DNA of 64,000 nt from Rheinheimera mangrovi (lineage in GTDB: Bacteria; Pseudomonadota; Gammaproteobacteria; Enterobacterales; Alteromonadaceae), in contig NZ_CP034683.1 in assembly GCF_003990335.1 (NCBI RefSeq), positions 4,447,501 to 4,511,500 on the forward strand, given 5' to 3'. The position numbers were made by a program, and so were the translations under genes. The notes below the pieces were generated by a model that saw nothing but the letters and a program-made list of their open reading frames with translations, was not told the DNA's origin and searched no databases. Positions within the stretch are counted from its first letter, which is position 1, and every line of letters begins with the position of its first letter. This document shows, one piece after another, positions 25,457 through 37,322 of the stretch.

Positions 25457-26050
25457 ATGCTAATTTCAGAAATTCTGCACAACGAGACTGAGAGTGGTGC
25501 TCCGATGCTGGGCGATCATTTAGCGATGGACTTACTCAATACAGAAGCACGCGACAATGGTCAGGCTATTGAATTCTGGAACAGTGATGCACAAGTATTG
25601 CGCTGGCTGGCACGTTATGACATCACTCCTGCATCAGAAGGCAAGACTATGCCTTCAGGTGAACTGCTCACTCAGGCGAAGGCTTTACGTGCGCTGGCGC
25701 GGCGTTTAATCACTGAATTTAAAGACGGAAAATCGCCGGAGATCGGTGAACTTAATCAGTATTTACAGGCTTTTCTGACAGCGCCGACTCTGGAAAGGGA
25801 TCCTAATGGCCAACTGATGTTAAGCCGAATCTCACGCAGTGACAGCAGTGGCGCTCTGCTGGGGCCAGTGGCAGAAGCTGTGGCGCAATTATTGGTGGAA
25901 GGCCATGTTGCACTGATCAAACAATGCGAACACCCCGACTGCATTTTGTGGTTTTACGATAGAACCAAAGCCCACAAACGCCGTTGGTGCAGCATGGCTT
26001 TATGTGGCAACAGGTATAAAGCGGCACAGTTTAGAAAAAAGAAGCAGTAG
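25457..26050 (+). CDS. CGNR zinc-finger / ABATE-domain protein, putative regulator
   Basis: Member of the ABATE-CGNR family (formerly DUF1470), thought to be stress-linked transcription regulators that bind a ligand through the ABATE domain. The N-terminal part (about 15-130) has GDHLAMDLLNTEARDNG and LRALARRLITEFKDG. The C-terminal zinc knuckle reads CEHPDCILWFYDRTKAHKRRWCSMALCGNR, with four cysteines and the signature CGNR, and a basic tail. Of two possible starts I favour the ATG at 25457, 6 nt after TTAGAGG; a TTG six bases earlier abuts the ribosome site. It is divergent from the exported hydrolase, its likely target. Confidence 0.88.
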   Translation: MLISEILHNETESGAPMLGDHLAMDLLNTEARDNGQAIEFWNSDAQVLRWLARYDITPASEGKTMPSGELLTQAKALRALARRLITEFKDGKSPEIGELNQYLQAFLTAPTLERDPNGQLMLSRISRSDSSGALLGPVAEAVAQLLVEGHVALIKQCEHPDCILWFYDRTKAHKRRWCSMALCGNRYKAAQFRKKKQ

Positions 26051-26120
26051 TTAACTTACCTGGTTTTTTCATAGTCGAAAATATGCTCCTGCATTTTCGA
26101 CATACCGTCCATCCATGGAC

Positions 26121-26148
26121 ATAAAAAAGCCTCTGACTGCAGAGGCTT
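26121..26148 (-). terminator. Intrinsic terminator of yajR-ssb
   Basis: Read leftward, AAGCCTCTG-CAGT-CAGAGGCTT is followed by six T. It lies about 25 nt after the ssb stop. Confidence 0.88.
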
Positions 26149-26173
26149 AGTTTTACAACGAATAAACCGAATC

Positions 26174-26830
26174 CTAGAACGGAATATCGTCGTCGAAGTC
26201 GATTGGTGGTTCCATTGGGCCACGTTGTTGTGGGGCCGCTTGATTAAAACCGCCTTGTGGCTGGTTAAAATTGCCCTGAGGCTGGAAGCCACCATGAGTT
26301 GGACGTTGCTGGTAACCACCTTGTGCCGGTGCTGCAGCAGGAGCTTGCGGAGCGTAACCGCCCTGAGCCGGAGCTGCTTGTGGCATACGTTGTTGTGGTG
26401 CTGCTGCAGGTTGTTGATAGCCACCTTGCTGACCAATTGGCGCGCCGCCACCCATAGCAGGAGCCTGACCCATGCCAGCGCTCTGGCCTTCACCACGGCC
26501 GTCTAACATTTGCAGCTCGTTCGCAATGATTTCTGTGGTGTAACGCTCAACACCTTGCTGATCCTGCCACTTACGGGTGCGTAAACGACCTTCGATATAC
26601 ACCTTGCTGCCTTTACGCAGGTATTCACCGGCGATTTCAGCTAAACGCTGGTAAATCACCACACGGTGCCATTCGGTATTTTCTTTCTTTTCATTGGTGG
26701 TTTTGTCCGTCCAGCTCTCGCTGGTCGCAATAGTCAGGTTAGCGACTGCGCCACCTGTAGGCATATAACGGACTTCCGGATCAGTGCCAAGGTTACCAAT
26801 GAGTATTACTTTATTAATTCCACGAGCCAT
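26174..26830 (-). CDS. ssb: Single-stranded DNA-binding protein
   Basis: Binds single-stranded DNA as a tetramer in replication, recombination and repair. The OB fold occupies about residues 1-112 ([64 protein letters not shown]). A glycine/glutamine/proline-rich linker follows, with repeated QGGYQQ and APAQGG units, and the end is the acidic protein-docking tip DDDIPF. At 218 aa the linker is longer than in E. coli (178 aa). It starts 11 nt after the YajR-like gene, so the two form an operon. The gene lies divergent from uvrA across yajR, a variant of the ssb-uvrA linkage known from enterobacteria. Confidence 0.97.
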   Translation of the reverse strand: MARGINKVILIGNLGTDPEVRYMPTGGAVANLTIATSESWTDKTTNEKKENTEWHRVVIYQRLAEIAGEYLRKGSKVYIEGRLRTRKWQDQQGVERYTTEIIANELQMLDGRGEGQSAGMGQAPAMGGGAPIGQQGGYQQPAAAPQQRMPQAAPAQGGYAPQAPAAAPAQGGYQQRPTHGGFQPQGNFNQPQGGFNQAAPQQRGPMEPPIDFDDDIPF

Positions 26831-26841
26831 GCGACTTCTCC

Positions 26842-28209
26842 TTAACTTTTTTGGCTGCTCTCAACCAAAGACTGTGCCTCTGCCAAATCAAAATGTTGCT
26901 GGCCGACTTTTAAATACAAACGTTGTTCCGCAACCACCACTGTGACTTCCAACACACCTTTGAGTTGGGTCAGGCGCTCTGCCAATTGGGCTGCGGCGGC
27001 TTCATCGGCCACTTTGACAGGCAATGACAGCCGTTGCGATCGCGCTGGCACTGTCATGCTGCTGGCATAAGCCAACCATAGTAAACCAATCAGGGCAGCC
27101 ACGGCAAACAAGGATTCACCGCTGCTGAAACTAGCCACAGCACCGCCTAAAATACCGCCAGCGAAGGCGCCAAAAAACTGCGCACTGGCATAAGTACCCA
27201 TAGCAGTACCTTTTAATCCAGCAGGGGCAATACGCGACAACAAAGCAGGCATGCTGGCTTCCAAGTAGTTAAAACCAACAAAAAATAGCAACAGCGCCAG
27301 GGCGATCGACCACAACTGCTGATTGATTAAAATTAACACAAAACTAACAATAAGCAGGCTAATTGCCAGTAATAAATAACCTTTTTCTTGTTGTTTACGG
27401 CTGGCGAGGATCATCAATGGCACCATCAAAATAAAAGCCGCAATTAAAACAGGTAGATACAGTTGCCAGTGCTGCTCTGATACAAAATTCAGCTGTAACA
27501 ACAAAGTAGGCAACACCACAAAAATAGCAGTTAACAACAGATGCAGTACCAGTACACCGAAGTTCAGCCGTAATAATTCAGGATGACGGAATAAAGCACT
27601 GATTTGGCCTTTGGTCGCCAGCGTTTCAGAAGTTGGCGCTTTACTGACGGCCACCGGAACCACTTTCCATACCAATAGCAAACCGGTAATAGCCATTAAA
27701 GCAGTGCACCAGAAAATACCACTTAAACCGCTGGCCGCTGCTATAGCAGGCCCAGCCACCATAGCTATGGTAAAGGACAAACCTATGGTCATGCCGATCA
27801 CAGCCATCACTTTGGGTCTTTGTTCTTCGCGAGTCAGGTCGGATGCCAACGCCATTACAGCACCTGAAATAGCACCCATGCCTTGCAGCACCCGGCCAAA
27901 AGTCACCATATAAACCGAATCGGCTAAGGCTGCCACTACAGAACCCAGCACAAAAAAGCCAAGGCCCAGCAACATCACCGGTTTTCTACCCCATTTATCG
28001 GACAGCCAACCCATAGGAATTTGTAACAATGCCTGTGTTAAACCATAAGCACCTATAGCTAAGCCTATCCACATAGGCGAAAAGCCGATCAGGTCTTTAC
28101 CAAAAATGGCAAAGACGGGGATCAGCATAAATAAACCAAGCATCCGGAAAGCAAATACCAGTGCCAAAGACCAGGCGGCACGTTTTTCCAGTGGATTCAG
28201 ATGGGACAT
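26842..28209 (-). CDS. yajR: YajR-type MFS transporter with C-terminal YAM domain
   Basis: Inner-membrane major facilitator of the DHA1 type, substrate uncertain. At 455 aa it matches E. coli YajR. Twelve helices run to about residue 390 ([43 protein letters not shown] as motif [25 protein letters not shown]). The last 60 residues ([20 protein letters not shown] to the end) look like the small ferredoxin-like YAM domain that marks YajR among exporters. Stop to ssb start is 11 nt. Upstream lies a 477-bp region with a LexA-like box shared with uvrA. Confidence 0.9.
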   Translation of the reverse strand: MSHLNPLEKRAAWSLALVFAFRMLGLFMLIPVFAIFGKDLIGFSPMWIGLAIGAYGLTQALLQIPMGWLSDKWGRKPVMLLGLGFFVLGSVVAALADSVYMVTFGRVLQGMGAISGAVMALASDLTREEQRPKVMAVIGMTIGLSFTIAMVAGPAIAAASGLSGIFWCTALMAITGLLLVWKVVPVAVSKAPTSETLATKGQISALFRHPELLRLNFGVLVLHLLLTAIFVVLPTLLLQLNFVSEQHWQLYLPVLIAAFILMVPLMILASRKQQEKGYLLLAISLLIVSFVLILINQQLWSIALALLLFFVGFNYLEASMPALLSRIAPAGLKGTAMGTYASAQFFGAFAGGILGGAVASFSSGESLFAVAALIGLLWLAYASSMTVPARSQRLSLPVKVADEAAAAQLAERLTQLKGVLEVTVVVAEQRLYLKVGQQHFDLAEAQSLVESSQKS

Positions 28210-28430
28210 CCGCGACTCTTCTCCGGGTTAAAGCGGGCGGCGATTGTAGCACAGCTGGCAAGGCCTGACAGCATGCTTGCGGCCACTTTTATAACGGTTC
28301 TGTCGCACAACGCCGCTGCAACAGGTATTGCCTGAGGCAGACTATAGTTTTGCCTGAAAACACAAGCAGCATCCATTTCTTGCAGCCTTTATCAGTGCTG
28401 TTTTTCTAAGCTGCTTACTTGCTATAAGGC

Positions 28431-28446
28431 ATGTATTTATATACAG
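28431..28446 (+). promoter_or_regulatory. LexA-like SOS box
   Basis: ATGTATTTATATACAG matches the CTGT-N8-ACAG pattern except the first base, with the typical TA-rich centre. It lies 240 bp before uvrA and 222 bp before yajR. The two genes are SOS-type neighbours in other gammaproteobacteria (uvrA/ssb), so LexA control is plausible; the distance is unusually long. Confidence 0.65.
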
Positions 28447-28686
28447 TATCTCCAATTGAATTATCGCCCGGCTGATCCAGTTTTTACTTTTTCACATAAA
28501 GCTTGTGACTAAGACAAAGTGGTTGCCCAGCCGCATCTTTTATCGAATAGCCAAAGTCAGTGGAATTGCAGCAAGGCGACAAGTGATTGGAGCGAAAGCG
28601 TGCAGTCAACACAGCTGCGGTTTTAATGAAGAAGGGTATAATTCATTTTTCCCAAGCCGACCTCAACAGGCAAGAGACCCAGCCGT
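28447..28686. other. Gap before uvrA: -10-like hexamer and repeat-like block, no gene
   Basis: The 477-bp gap 28210-28686 holds no convincing gene. TATAAT at 28637-28642 has no good -35 partner. The block around 28553-28625 resembles 45612-45716 before the GH51 gene (shared CAGTCAACA-AGCTGCG and AAGTCA-TGGAA-TG segments), as if both promoters carry a diverged copy of one dispersed repeat. Confidence 0.4.
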
Positions 28687-31515
<2,829 letters not shown>

Positions 31516-31524
31516 TATTCAGAT

Positions 31525-31870
31525 GCGGCGCTCTACAAGCAGCGCCGCACCTGTTGATAAACCGCGTTCCATAACTCCACCTTAATAGTCGTCACCACAC
31601 TTTTATGCGCATAAAAATGTAATAACCTCTGGACGAGTAACGAAATAATCTATGTATTACAGTCATCTAAGGCTGAATATGGAGAAATTTGCCAAACTTA
31701 TTTTTTTACAGCAAAGAGCATGAATACTAATGTAGCGCTGAAGAAGTAACCATAGAGAGAACATGTTGAATGGAATAAAACTTACAGATCTTGCGAAGGG
31801 CTGCATTTGGGTTGGGCAACATAGAGACAAACGAATGATGAGCTAAAATTCAAGCGCTTTACATATGAAG
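31525..31870. other. Gap after uvrA: hairpin then no recognisable gene
   Basis: GCGGCGCT (31525-31532) pairs with AGCGCCGC (31541-31548) just after the uvrA stop, a likely transcript end without a clear T tract. The remaining 320 bp are AT-rich and hold no supported gene; the longest frame with a ribosome site is only about 27 codons. Confidence 0.5.
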
Positions 31871-32728
31871 TCATAAACCAGTTAATACATCAACCTGAAA
31901 CTTCTTCTCAAAAATTGTCTCTCTATGTATCGCCAAAAAATCGGCCTGAGGGCTGAACTTATCTGGTAAAAAGATACTTTTACCATGAAAGCTTTTTATA
32001 GAAGAGTCAAAGAATTGGTCATTTTTATGATTAATTTGATTCGACACCACAACACGATAGTTTTCATCAATAGTCAGTAGCCCCAAATCAAAAGCTTTAT
32101 CATGCAAAGCCGACATAGCTAGGCCATTGCCTGGATTTAAACGGTTATGAACATCCTGACTCCAAGGCACAATATGGCTAGCTATCAGTAACTTAGGGAC
32201 AGATAAACCGCTGATACAACAACGGTTGTTATAGGCGCTTAATACCGCGGCTCTAAAATATGATTGCCCTATACGAACCTGAGTAATAGCTTCTTTACTC
32301 ATTCCTTGATAGTTAATAGGCGACTCTTCTCGAACATCAGGCCAAACTTGTTGCAATGGAGTAGCTAATAGAGAAACGGCAGCGTCCATCTGTGCAGAAA
32401 AAGCCAACCAATCCGCCTTCATTTCCAACCACATAGCACGGTCAGCGTTAGAAGCTTTTTTTAAGCCAACACGGCCTGTGGAAGTGATAGCAGGATCTAA
32501 ACTCGCAATATTGGTTAACTTCATCGCCAACGAAGAGGGTGTTCGACCCATAAGCATGGCGTATTGAATGATGTCAGGGCTGCGCGCATGCAGCCGACCA
32601 AAAGGTAAACGAACATAAAGGCTAAATGCGACCAACAGCTGCTGCCTAATCCAAGGTTTTGACTCTGCCAACCTAAACATCTTTTGTTTTGATACCCACT
32701 GAAAGTAACTTTGCCAGGTTAAATCCAT
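31871..32728 (-). CDS. HNH endonuclease, putative restriction/defence nuclease
   Basis: The C-terminal half carries an HNH_2-type nuclease domain: CCISGLSVPKLLIASHIVPWSQDVHNRLNPGNGLAMSALHDKAFD, with His185, Asn201 and His209 as the probable metal and catalytic residues, then DLGLLTIDENYRVVVS. The N-terminal half (1-150) is the helical part often seen in this family of stand-alone putative restriction endonucleases. At 285 aa it appears whole. No methyltransferase or specificity subunit is adjacent, so it may be a modification-dependent or orphan nuclease. It is more AT-rich than uvrA and has a 355-bp gene-free gap on one side and a Fur-type promoter on the other. Confidence 0.8.
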   Translation of the reverse strand: MDLTWQSYFQWVSKQKMFRLAESKPWIRQQLLVAFSLYVRLPFGRLHARSPDIIQYAMLMGRTPSSLAMKLTNIASLDPAITSTGRVGLKKASNADRAMWLEMKADWLAFSAQMDAAVSLLATPLQQVWPDVREESPINYQGMSKEAITQVRIGQSYFRAAVLSAYNNRCCISGLSVPKLLIASHIVPWSQDVHNRLNPGNGLAMSALHDKAFDLGLLTIDENYRVVVSNQINHKNDQFFDSSIKSFHGKSIFLPDKFSPQADFLAIHRETIFEKKFQVDVLTGL

Positions 32729-32806
32729 TTCTCAAAGCAAATCATTGTTTTAGATAGCGAAATCCATCACTCCGGCCAAGGCAGCTGCCACGCGAAAAAA
32801 AACAAT

Positions 32807-32821
32807 TGCGAATTATTACTA
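32807..32821 (+). promoter_or_regulatory. Candidate Fur box upstream of the TonB receptor
   Basis: TGCGAATTATTACTA, about 93 bp before the receptor start, matches the 7-1-7 Fur consensus at 10 of 14 counted positions when read on the other strand (TAGTAATAATTCGCA). An iron-uptake operon follows, which supports it. Confidence 0.5.
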
Positions 32822-32913
32822 TTTGTAATTGAGATCTATTTGCATCTTGGTTAATATAATAACGAACTAAACAACCCCTTGATCTGCCAACTAAAACCAG
32901 CCGGAGAAACCTC

Positions 32914-35199
32914 ATGACACGCACTGCTGCGAAGCATTTTCAATTATCTGCTTTGGCTTTATGCCTGAGTGCAACCCTGCCATTGATGGCACAACAAAGC
33001 CCGGATGGCGCAGCAGACGAAGCAGCCATTGAAAAAATTACAGTGCGTGGTGAAAAGACAGCTCGATCGCTACAGGAAACCACCAGTAGTGTGGCGGTTA
33101 CTACCGCTTTACGCATCGAGCAGGAAAACCTGCAGAGCTTGTTTGATGTGCTGAACCGCACAGCTAACGTGTCGCAAATGTATGGCAACAGAGGTTTTAC
33201 TATTCGCGGTATAGCAGATGAGGCTGGCGCACCTAACCCCTTAGCTACAGTGTATTTGGACGGTGCGGCTTTACCCAGCCAGATCGGCGATTCAGGCCCG
33301 ACCGACTTATGGGATATAGCTCAGGTTGAAGTGTTACGTGGCCCTCAGTCTACTATTCAGGGTGAAAATGCGTTGGCTGGTGCCATCATTTTACGCACTG
33401 AAGATCCAACCATGGATTGGAATGCGAAAGCTCGCCTGCTCTGGTCTGATCCATCGGACCGTCGTATCGCTTTTGCTGGTGGCGGCCCTTTAATTGAAGA
33501 CGAGCTGGCTTTCCGGCTAGCAGTAGAACAGCGTGATTTTGATGGTTTTGTCTATAACCCAACCCGCAACACGGAAGAAGATACTGTAGACGCATTAGTG
33601 GCCCGGGCCAAATTACTCTGGACCCCCTCAACATTACCGGGATTTACCGCTCGTCTTAGCTTTATGCGTGACGATCACGAAGGCCCTTATATGTATAGCT
33701 ACTCGCGGCTGGACGAGAACGATTACTTCAACAACAGAGTCAACACGTCGAACAGACCAAACACCACGGATATCGTCAGCGATGTCAGTACGCTGGAGTT
33801 AAGTTATGAGTTCAGCGATGCCTGGTCTTTATCCGCTGTGACTTCAAGCACCAGTTCAGATGCCATCCGATCTTATGATAATGATCTAACAGAGGCAGAG
33901 AGAGCCTTTGGCAATACAGACGAAAACTACGATAGCCTGTCGCAGGAATTACGCCTGCATTTTACTCATGATAAGTTCAGAGGTTTAGTAGGTCTCTACG
34001 GCTCGAAACGTGAGGCTGATTATAAGATCACAACCTTAAGCAATGTCGTGACTCCGCTAGGCACTATAGCTGCCGTGTTACAGGCAAACGGTTTAGATAC
34101 AACAACAGCCAACTACCTTGCAAACCTGTATGGTCAGGCTTTGCCATTGATCCCTGTGGACTATCATAATGAAGCGCCAAGCAAGTCGGAAAACAAGGCT
34201 ATTTTTACAGATCTGGAATATCAATTTACACCTGAGATAGCACTGTTAGCTGGCTTTCGATACGACAACGAAAAATACACTTATGCCTCAGAAACAACGG
34301 CCAACTTTGTCGGCATTCTGCCGGACCCATTAGCTTTTGGCGCTGCGGGCACAGCTTTGAATACCGCAGTGACAGGCATTAACTACGCGGTATTGGGTTT
34401 AGTGGCTGACGCGAATGGCATCACCCCATCCAGTACCCGCGACTTTACTGCTTTCTTACCAAAACTAGGCCTGCGTTGGGACTATAGTACTGAACAGTCT
34501 TTAGCTTTTACTGCTCAGCGTGGTTATCGTTCAGGAGGGAGCTCTTACAATATTGCTCGCAGCGAGATCTTTGCTTACGAGCCTGAATTTACCACTAACT
34601 ATGAACTGGCCTGGCGCAGCAGTTGGCTGGACAACAGCGTCACACTCAATAGCAACCTGTATTACATCGACTGGAAAGACAAACAGGTTACAGCCTCTTT
34701 TGGTTTAAACAACTTCGACACTCATACAGTCAATGCAGGTAAAGCACACTTGTATGGCCTTGAACTGGAAGCCAGACAACGCCTGAATGAGAGTGTGGAC
34801 TGGTATAGCTCTTACGGCTTTTCACGCACTCAGTATGATCAATTTGACGCAATTCTGGGTGCCAGTATTACCGATTATGCCGGTCAGGAATTTGCCTACG
34901 CACCACGCCATACCTTCGCTATAGGTTCAAATTACTACTTTGCCGACAACTGGACAGCCAATCTGAATGCGAATTACCGAAGCTCTGTATTTATGAATGT
35001 AGGCGTCAGTGATCAGGAGCTGTCATCGCGTACTGTAGTCAACGCCAAACTGAGTTACGAGGCCGATGCCTGGTCTGTGTATCTGTTTGCCAATAACCTG
35101 CTGGACAAAGGTTATGTGCAGTATCGCTGGCCTGCTGAGCCTAACGCCATTTTTGGTGACCCTAGGGTTGTTGGCGTTGGATTTGAAGGTCGCTGGTAA
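32914..35199 (+). CDS. TonB-dependent outer-membrane receptor (probable siderophore receptor)
   Basis: Energy-coupled outer-membrane importer. A Sec signal (about 1-26, LMA|QQ) is followed by a TonB-box-like EKITVRGEK, the plug domain (about 45-165: FDVLNRTANVSQMYGNRGFTIRGI, VEVLRGPQSTIQGENALAGAIIL) and a beta-barrel ending FEGRW with the terminal aromatic. The 761-aa length fits siderophore receptors. The three genes behind it (DUF3325, DUF3649, PepSY) are typical companions in ferri-siderophore uptake operons, so iron is the likely cargo; the ligand is unknown. Located in the outer membrane. A Fur-like box upstream suggests iron repression. Confidence 0.92.
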   Translation: MTRTAAKHFQLSALALCLSATLPLMAQQSPDGAADEAAIEKITVRGEKTARSLQETTSSVAVTTALRIEQENLQSLFDVLNRTANVSQMYGNRGFTIRGIADEAGAPNPLATVYLDGAALPSQIGDSGPTDLWDIAQVEVLRGPQSTIQGENALAGAIILRTEDPTMDWNAKARLLWSDPSDRRIAFAGGGPLIEDELAFRLAVEQRDFDGFVYNPTRNTEEDTVDALVARAKLLWTPSTLPGFTARLSFMRDDHEGPYMYSYSRLDENDYFNNRVNTSNRPNTTDIVSDVSTLELSYEFSDAWSLSAVTSSTSSDAIRSYDNDLTEAERAFGNTDENYDSLSQELRLHFTHDKFRGLVGLYGSKREADYKITTLSNVVTPLGTIAAVLQANGLDTTTANYLANLYGQALPLIPVDYHNEAPSKSENKAIFTDLEYQFTPEIALLAGFRYDNEKYTYASETTANFVGILPDPLAFGAAGTALNTAVTGINYAVLGLVADANGITPSSTRDFTAFLPKLGLRWDYSTEQSLAFTAQRGYRSGGSSYNIARSEIFAYEPEFTTNYELAWRSSWLDNSVTLNSNLYYIDWKDKQVTASFGLNNFDTHTVNAGKAHLYGLELEARQRLNESVDWYSSYGFSRTQYDQFDAILGASITDYAGQEFAYAPRHTFAIGSNYYFADNWTANLNANYRSSVFMNVGVSDQELSSRTVVNAKLSYEADAWSVYLFANNLLDKGYVQYRWPAEPNAIFGDPRVVGVGFEGRW

Positions 35200-35220
35200 T
35201 CATTCTCAGGAACACAAGCA

Positions 35221-35493
35221 ATGACTTCGACATTACTTTATCTGCTCACCGCGACTTTGGCTGCGCTGCTGTTGTATCTGGCCTCAGCACGGCAACAACT
35301 CTGGCCAGCCGCAACCAGTAATGTGAAGCCATTGCGGGTTCTGGCTTTGTTGTTATCTATACTGGCCTGGTTTTTTGCAGGTTCAGCGCTTGGGGTATGG
35401 GCTGGATTTTTTGCCACTTTAGCTGTTTTGATGCTGGTATTCGTGGCTTTGCCTTTTATCGACGCTTACCGGAGAAAACAGCATGTGGGGTAA
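35221..35493 (+). CDS. DUF3325-like small inner-membrane protein
   Basis: Ninety residues with three predicted membrane helices (LLYLLTATLAALLLYLASA, LRVLALLLSILAWFFAGSALGV, FFATLAVLMLVFVALPFIDAY) and a basic tail. It resembles DUF3325 proteins, which accompany PepSY-type proteins and TonB receptors in iron operons. Function unknown. It starts 21 nt after the receptor and its end overlaps the next start by 11 nt, showing tight coupling. Confidence 0.75.
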   Translation: MTSTLLYLLTATLAALLLYLASARQQLWPAATSNVKPLRVLALLLSILAWFFAGSALGVWAGFFATLAVLMLVFVALPFIDAYRRKQHVG

Positions 35494-35749
35494 ATCAACA
35501 GCCGCAGCTTTGCTTGGCTTGCCTTTGAGTGTGGGCCTGATCGGTTTGTTAGCTTTGTTATGGCCGGGGCAAAATAACCAGTTGGTTTTGCCCTGGTTAC
35601 TGATAGTGTTCCCGATCTGGATTGGCATTATGGCTGGTACTTTTTTGTTTCGTAGCGGCAAACAAGCCTGGTTGGTACTGAGTATCGCAACCTTGAGCTG
35701 TTTTGCGTTGATGTCCTTAGTCAAACAATTCGTGAGCGCATCTTTATGA
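35483..35749 (+). CDS. DUF3649-like small inner-membrane protein
   Basis: Eighty-eight residues with three hydrophobic segments (ALLGLPLSVGLIGLLALLWPG, LVLPWLLIVFPIWIGIMAGTFLF, AWLVLSIATLSCFALMSLV). Similar to DUF3649 proteins found between DUF3325 and PepSY genes in iron-uptake operons. Overlaps the gene before by 11 nt and the PepSY gene by 4 nt (ATGA). Function unknown; probably a subunit of the inner-membrane reductase or release complex. Confidence 0.75.
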   Translation: MWGKSTAAALLGLPLSVGLIGLLALLWPGQNNQLVLPWLLIVFPIWIGIMAGTFLFRSGKQAWLVLSIATLSCFALMSLVKQFVSASL

Positions 35750-37284
35750 AAGTAGCAACCCAACGCACCTTTCGTGCTGTGCATACCTGGACTGGTCTGA
35801 TTGCTGGTATGGCGCTTTTTATTGCCTTTTACGCTGGCGCTATTTCCGTGTTTGTGCACGAGTTGTATGACTGGCAACAACAAGGTGAACTGGTGCAAGC
35901 CGACTCACTGCAGCAGGCTCAGCCTTTAGTTGACGCACTGCTGCAACAGCAACCAGAAGCTAGCCATGGTTTTACTTTGTTGCTGCCAGGCCATCACGGG
36001 CCAGAACTCAGTGCCTATTGGTACGACAACTCCAGCGGTACTCAGCATAAATTTAAACTCAGTGCAGACAATCAACTTAGCCAAAACCCAGCCAGAGCTG
36101 ACTTTGTCAGTTTTATTTACGATTTGCATTTCACTGCGGGTTTACCTCGTACCACAGGAATGTATCTCTTTGGTCTATTTTGTTTGCTTTATGGTTTGGC
36201 TCTGGTCAGTGGTGTGGTGATTTATGCACCGGTGTTTTTAAAAGACTTATTTGCCTTGCGCCTTGGCCCCAGCGTCAAACGCATGTGGCAGGATGCTCAT
36301 AATGCGGTGGGGATTCTATCTTTGCCTTTCCATATTTTATTCGCCTGGAGCGGCGCGGTTTTGACTACAGGTTTTCTGATGCTGGCGCCATTTCAGCTTG
36401 CTGTTTTTGACGGTAAGTTACTCGACATACTTGAGCCAGATTTTGAAGTAGTGCCTCATGTCGAACCTGCCGCAGTACAAAAACCTTTGGTCAGCGTGCA
36501 TGAATTATTAGCGACAGCCAAAACAGCCATGCCGCAGTTAGAAGTTGAAAGCATGTTTTATCATGACGCCGGCGATCTAAATGGCACTGTTACTTTATAC
36601 GGCGCTATCGACAGCCCCACTGTGACACATTCCGCTGCTGCAGTGATCAACACAGCCAGCGGCGAACTGATCAAAACCCTGACCCCGGAAGAATTTACAC
36701 CGGGCACAGCATTTCTGCGGGGTATTCAAAGCCTGCATTATGGCGACTTTGGCAATTACCCGGTGAAATGGCTGTATTTTGTACTGGGCATGGCGGGAGC
36801 TTTTTTATTCTACAGCGGTAATTTGTTATGGATTGAATCCAGACGCAATGCCAACACAGCCCTACAACCACGCAACACCCGCATTATGGCCGGATTAACC
36901 CTGGGTATAGCGCTGGGCTGTATGGCGGGCGTGTCGGCCTTGTTTTTAGCTGGCGCTTTATTGCCCGAAGCTTTGCATATCCGCTGCTACTATCTGGTGT
37001 TTTTTCTGGTGCTGCTGTGGTGTTTAGTGCGTCATCCGTCTAAAGCTGCAGTGGAAATGTTAATGCTTACCGCCCTGTTGAGCGCATTTATTCCTGTCGC
37101 CAGTTTTATACAAAGTGGTCAGCACCTTTTTCACTCTTTTTGGCATGGCCATTGGATACGCTTTAGTGTGGATGTCACAGCCTTGGTAATGGCCTGGTGT
37201 TTTTGGCGTATGGCATTGGCAGCCAAAAAACGCGCCAGAACAGGGCCTGCAAATAGCTTATGGGCTTTGCCTGCAAAAGGCTAA
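35746..37284 (+). CDS. PepSY-associated membrane protein (siderophore reductase-like)
   Basis: A 512-aa inner-membrane protein of the PepSY_TM family, proposed in siderophore systems to reduce or process ferri-siderophores (FpvG-like). N-terminal RAVHTWTGLIAGMALFIAFYAGAISVF is the first signature helix, PepSY-like periplasmic segments follow, and FGLFCLLYGLALVSGVVIYAP and NAVGILSLPFHILFAWSGAVLTTGF give further helices with His residues that could bind haem. Three more helices lie near the C-terminus. It is the last gene of the four-gene operon and ends at a perfect terminator. Confidence 0.85.
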   Translation: MKVATQRTFRAVHTWTGLIAGMALFIAFYAGAISVFVHELYDWQQQGELVQADSLQQAQPLVDALLQQQPEASHGFTLLLPGHHGPELSAYWYDNSSGTQHKFKLSADNQLSQNPARADFVSFIYDLHFTAGLPRTTGMYLFGLFCLLYGLALVSGVVIYAPVFLKDLFALRLGPSVKRMWQDAHNAVGILSLPFHILFAWSGAVLTTGFLMLAPFQLAVFDGKLLDILEPDFEVVPHVEPAAVQKPLVSVHELLATAKTAMPQLEVESMFYHDAGDLNGTVTLYGAIDSPTVTHSAAAVINTASGELIKTLTPEEFTPGTAFLRGIQSLHYGDFGNYPVKWLYFVLGMAGAFLFYSGNLLWIESRRNANTALQPRNTRIMAGLTLGIALGCMAGVSALFLAGALLPEALHIRCYYLVFFLVLLWCLVRHPSKAAVEMLMLTALLSAFIPVASFIQSGQHLFHSFWHGHWIRFSVDVTALVMAWCFWRMALAAKKRARTGPANSLWALPAKG

Positions 37285-37300
37285 TTTGACGTCAGGTATC

Positions 37301-37322
37301 AAAAGGAGCTCAGGCTCCTTTT
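37301..37322. terminator. Bidirectional intrinsic terminator
   Basis: Perfect 9-bp stem AAAAGGAGC-TCAG-GCTCCTTTT. It ends the iron operon and overlaps the stop of the convergent gene. Confidence 0.85.

Noticed and set aside
28637..28642. TATAAT as the uvrA promoter
   Set aside because: No reasonable -35 hexamer at 16-18 bp; listed only as a possible element.
31741..31850. 27-codon reading frame beginning MLNGIKLTDLAKGC after AGAGAG
   Set aside because: Too short, no similarity recognised, in a gene-free AT-rich gap.
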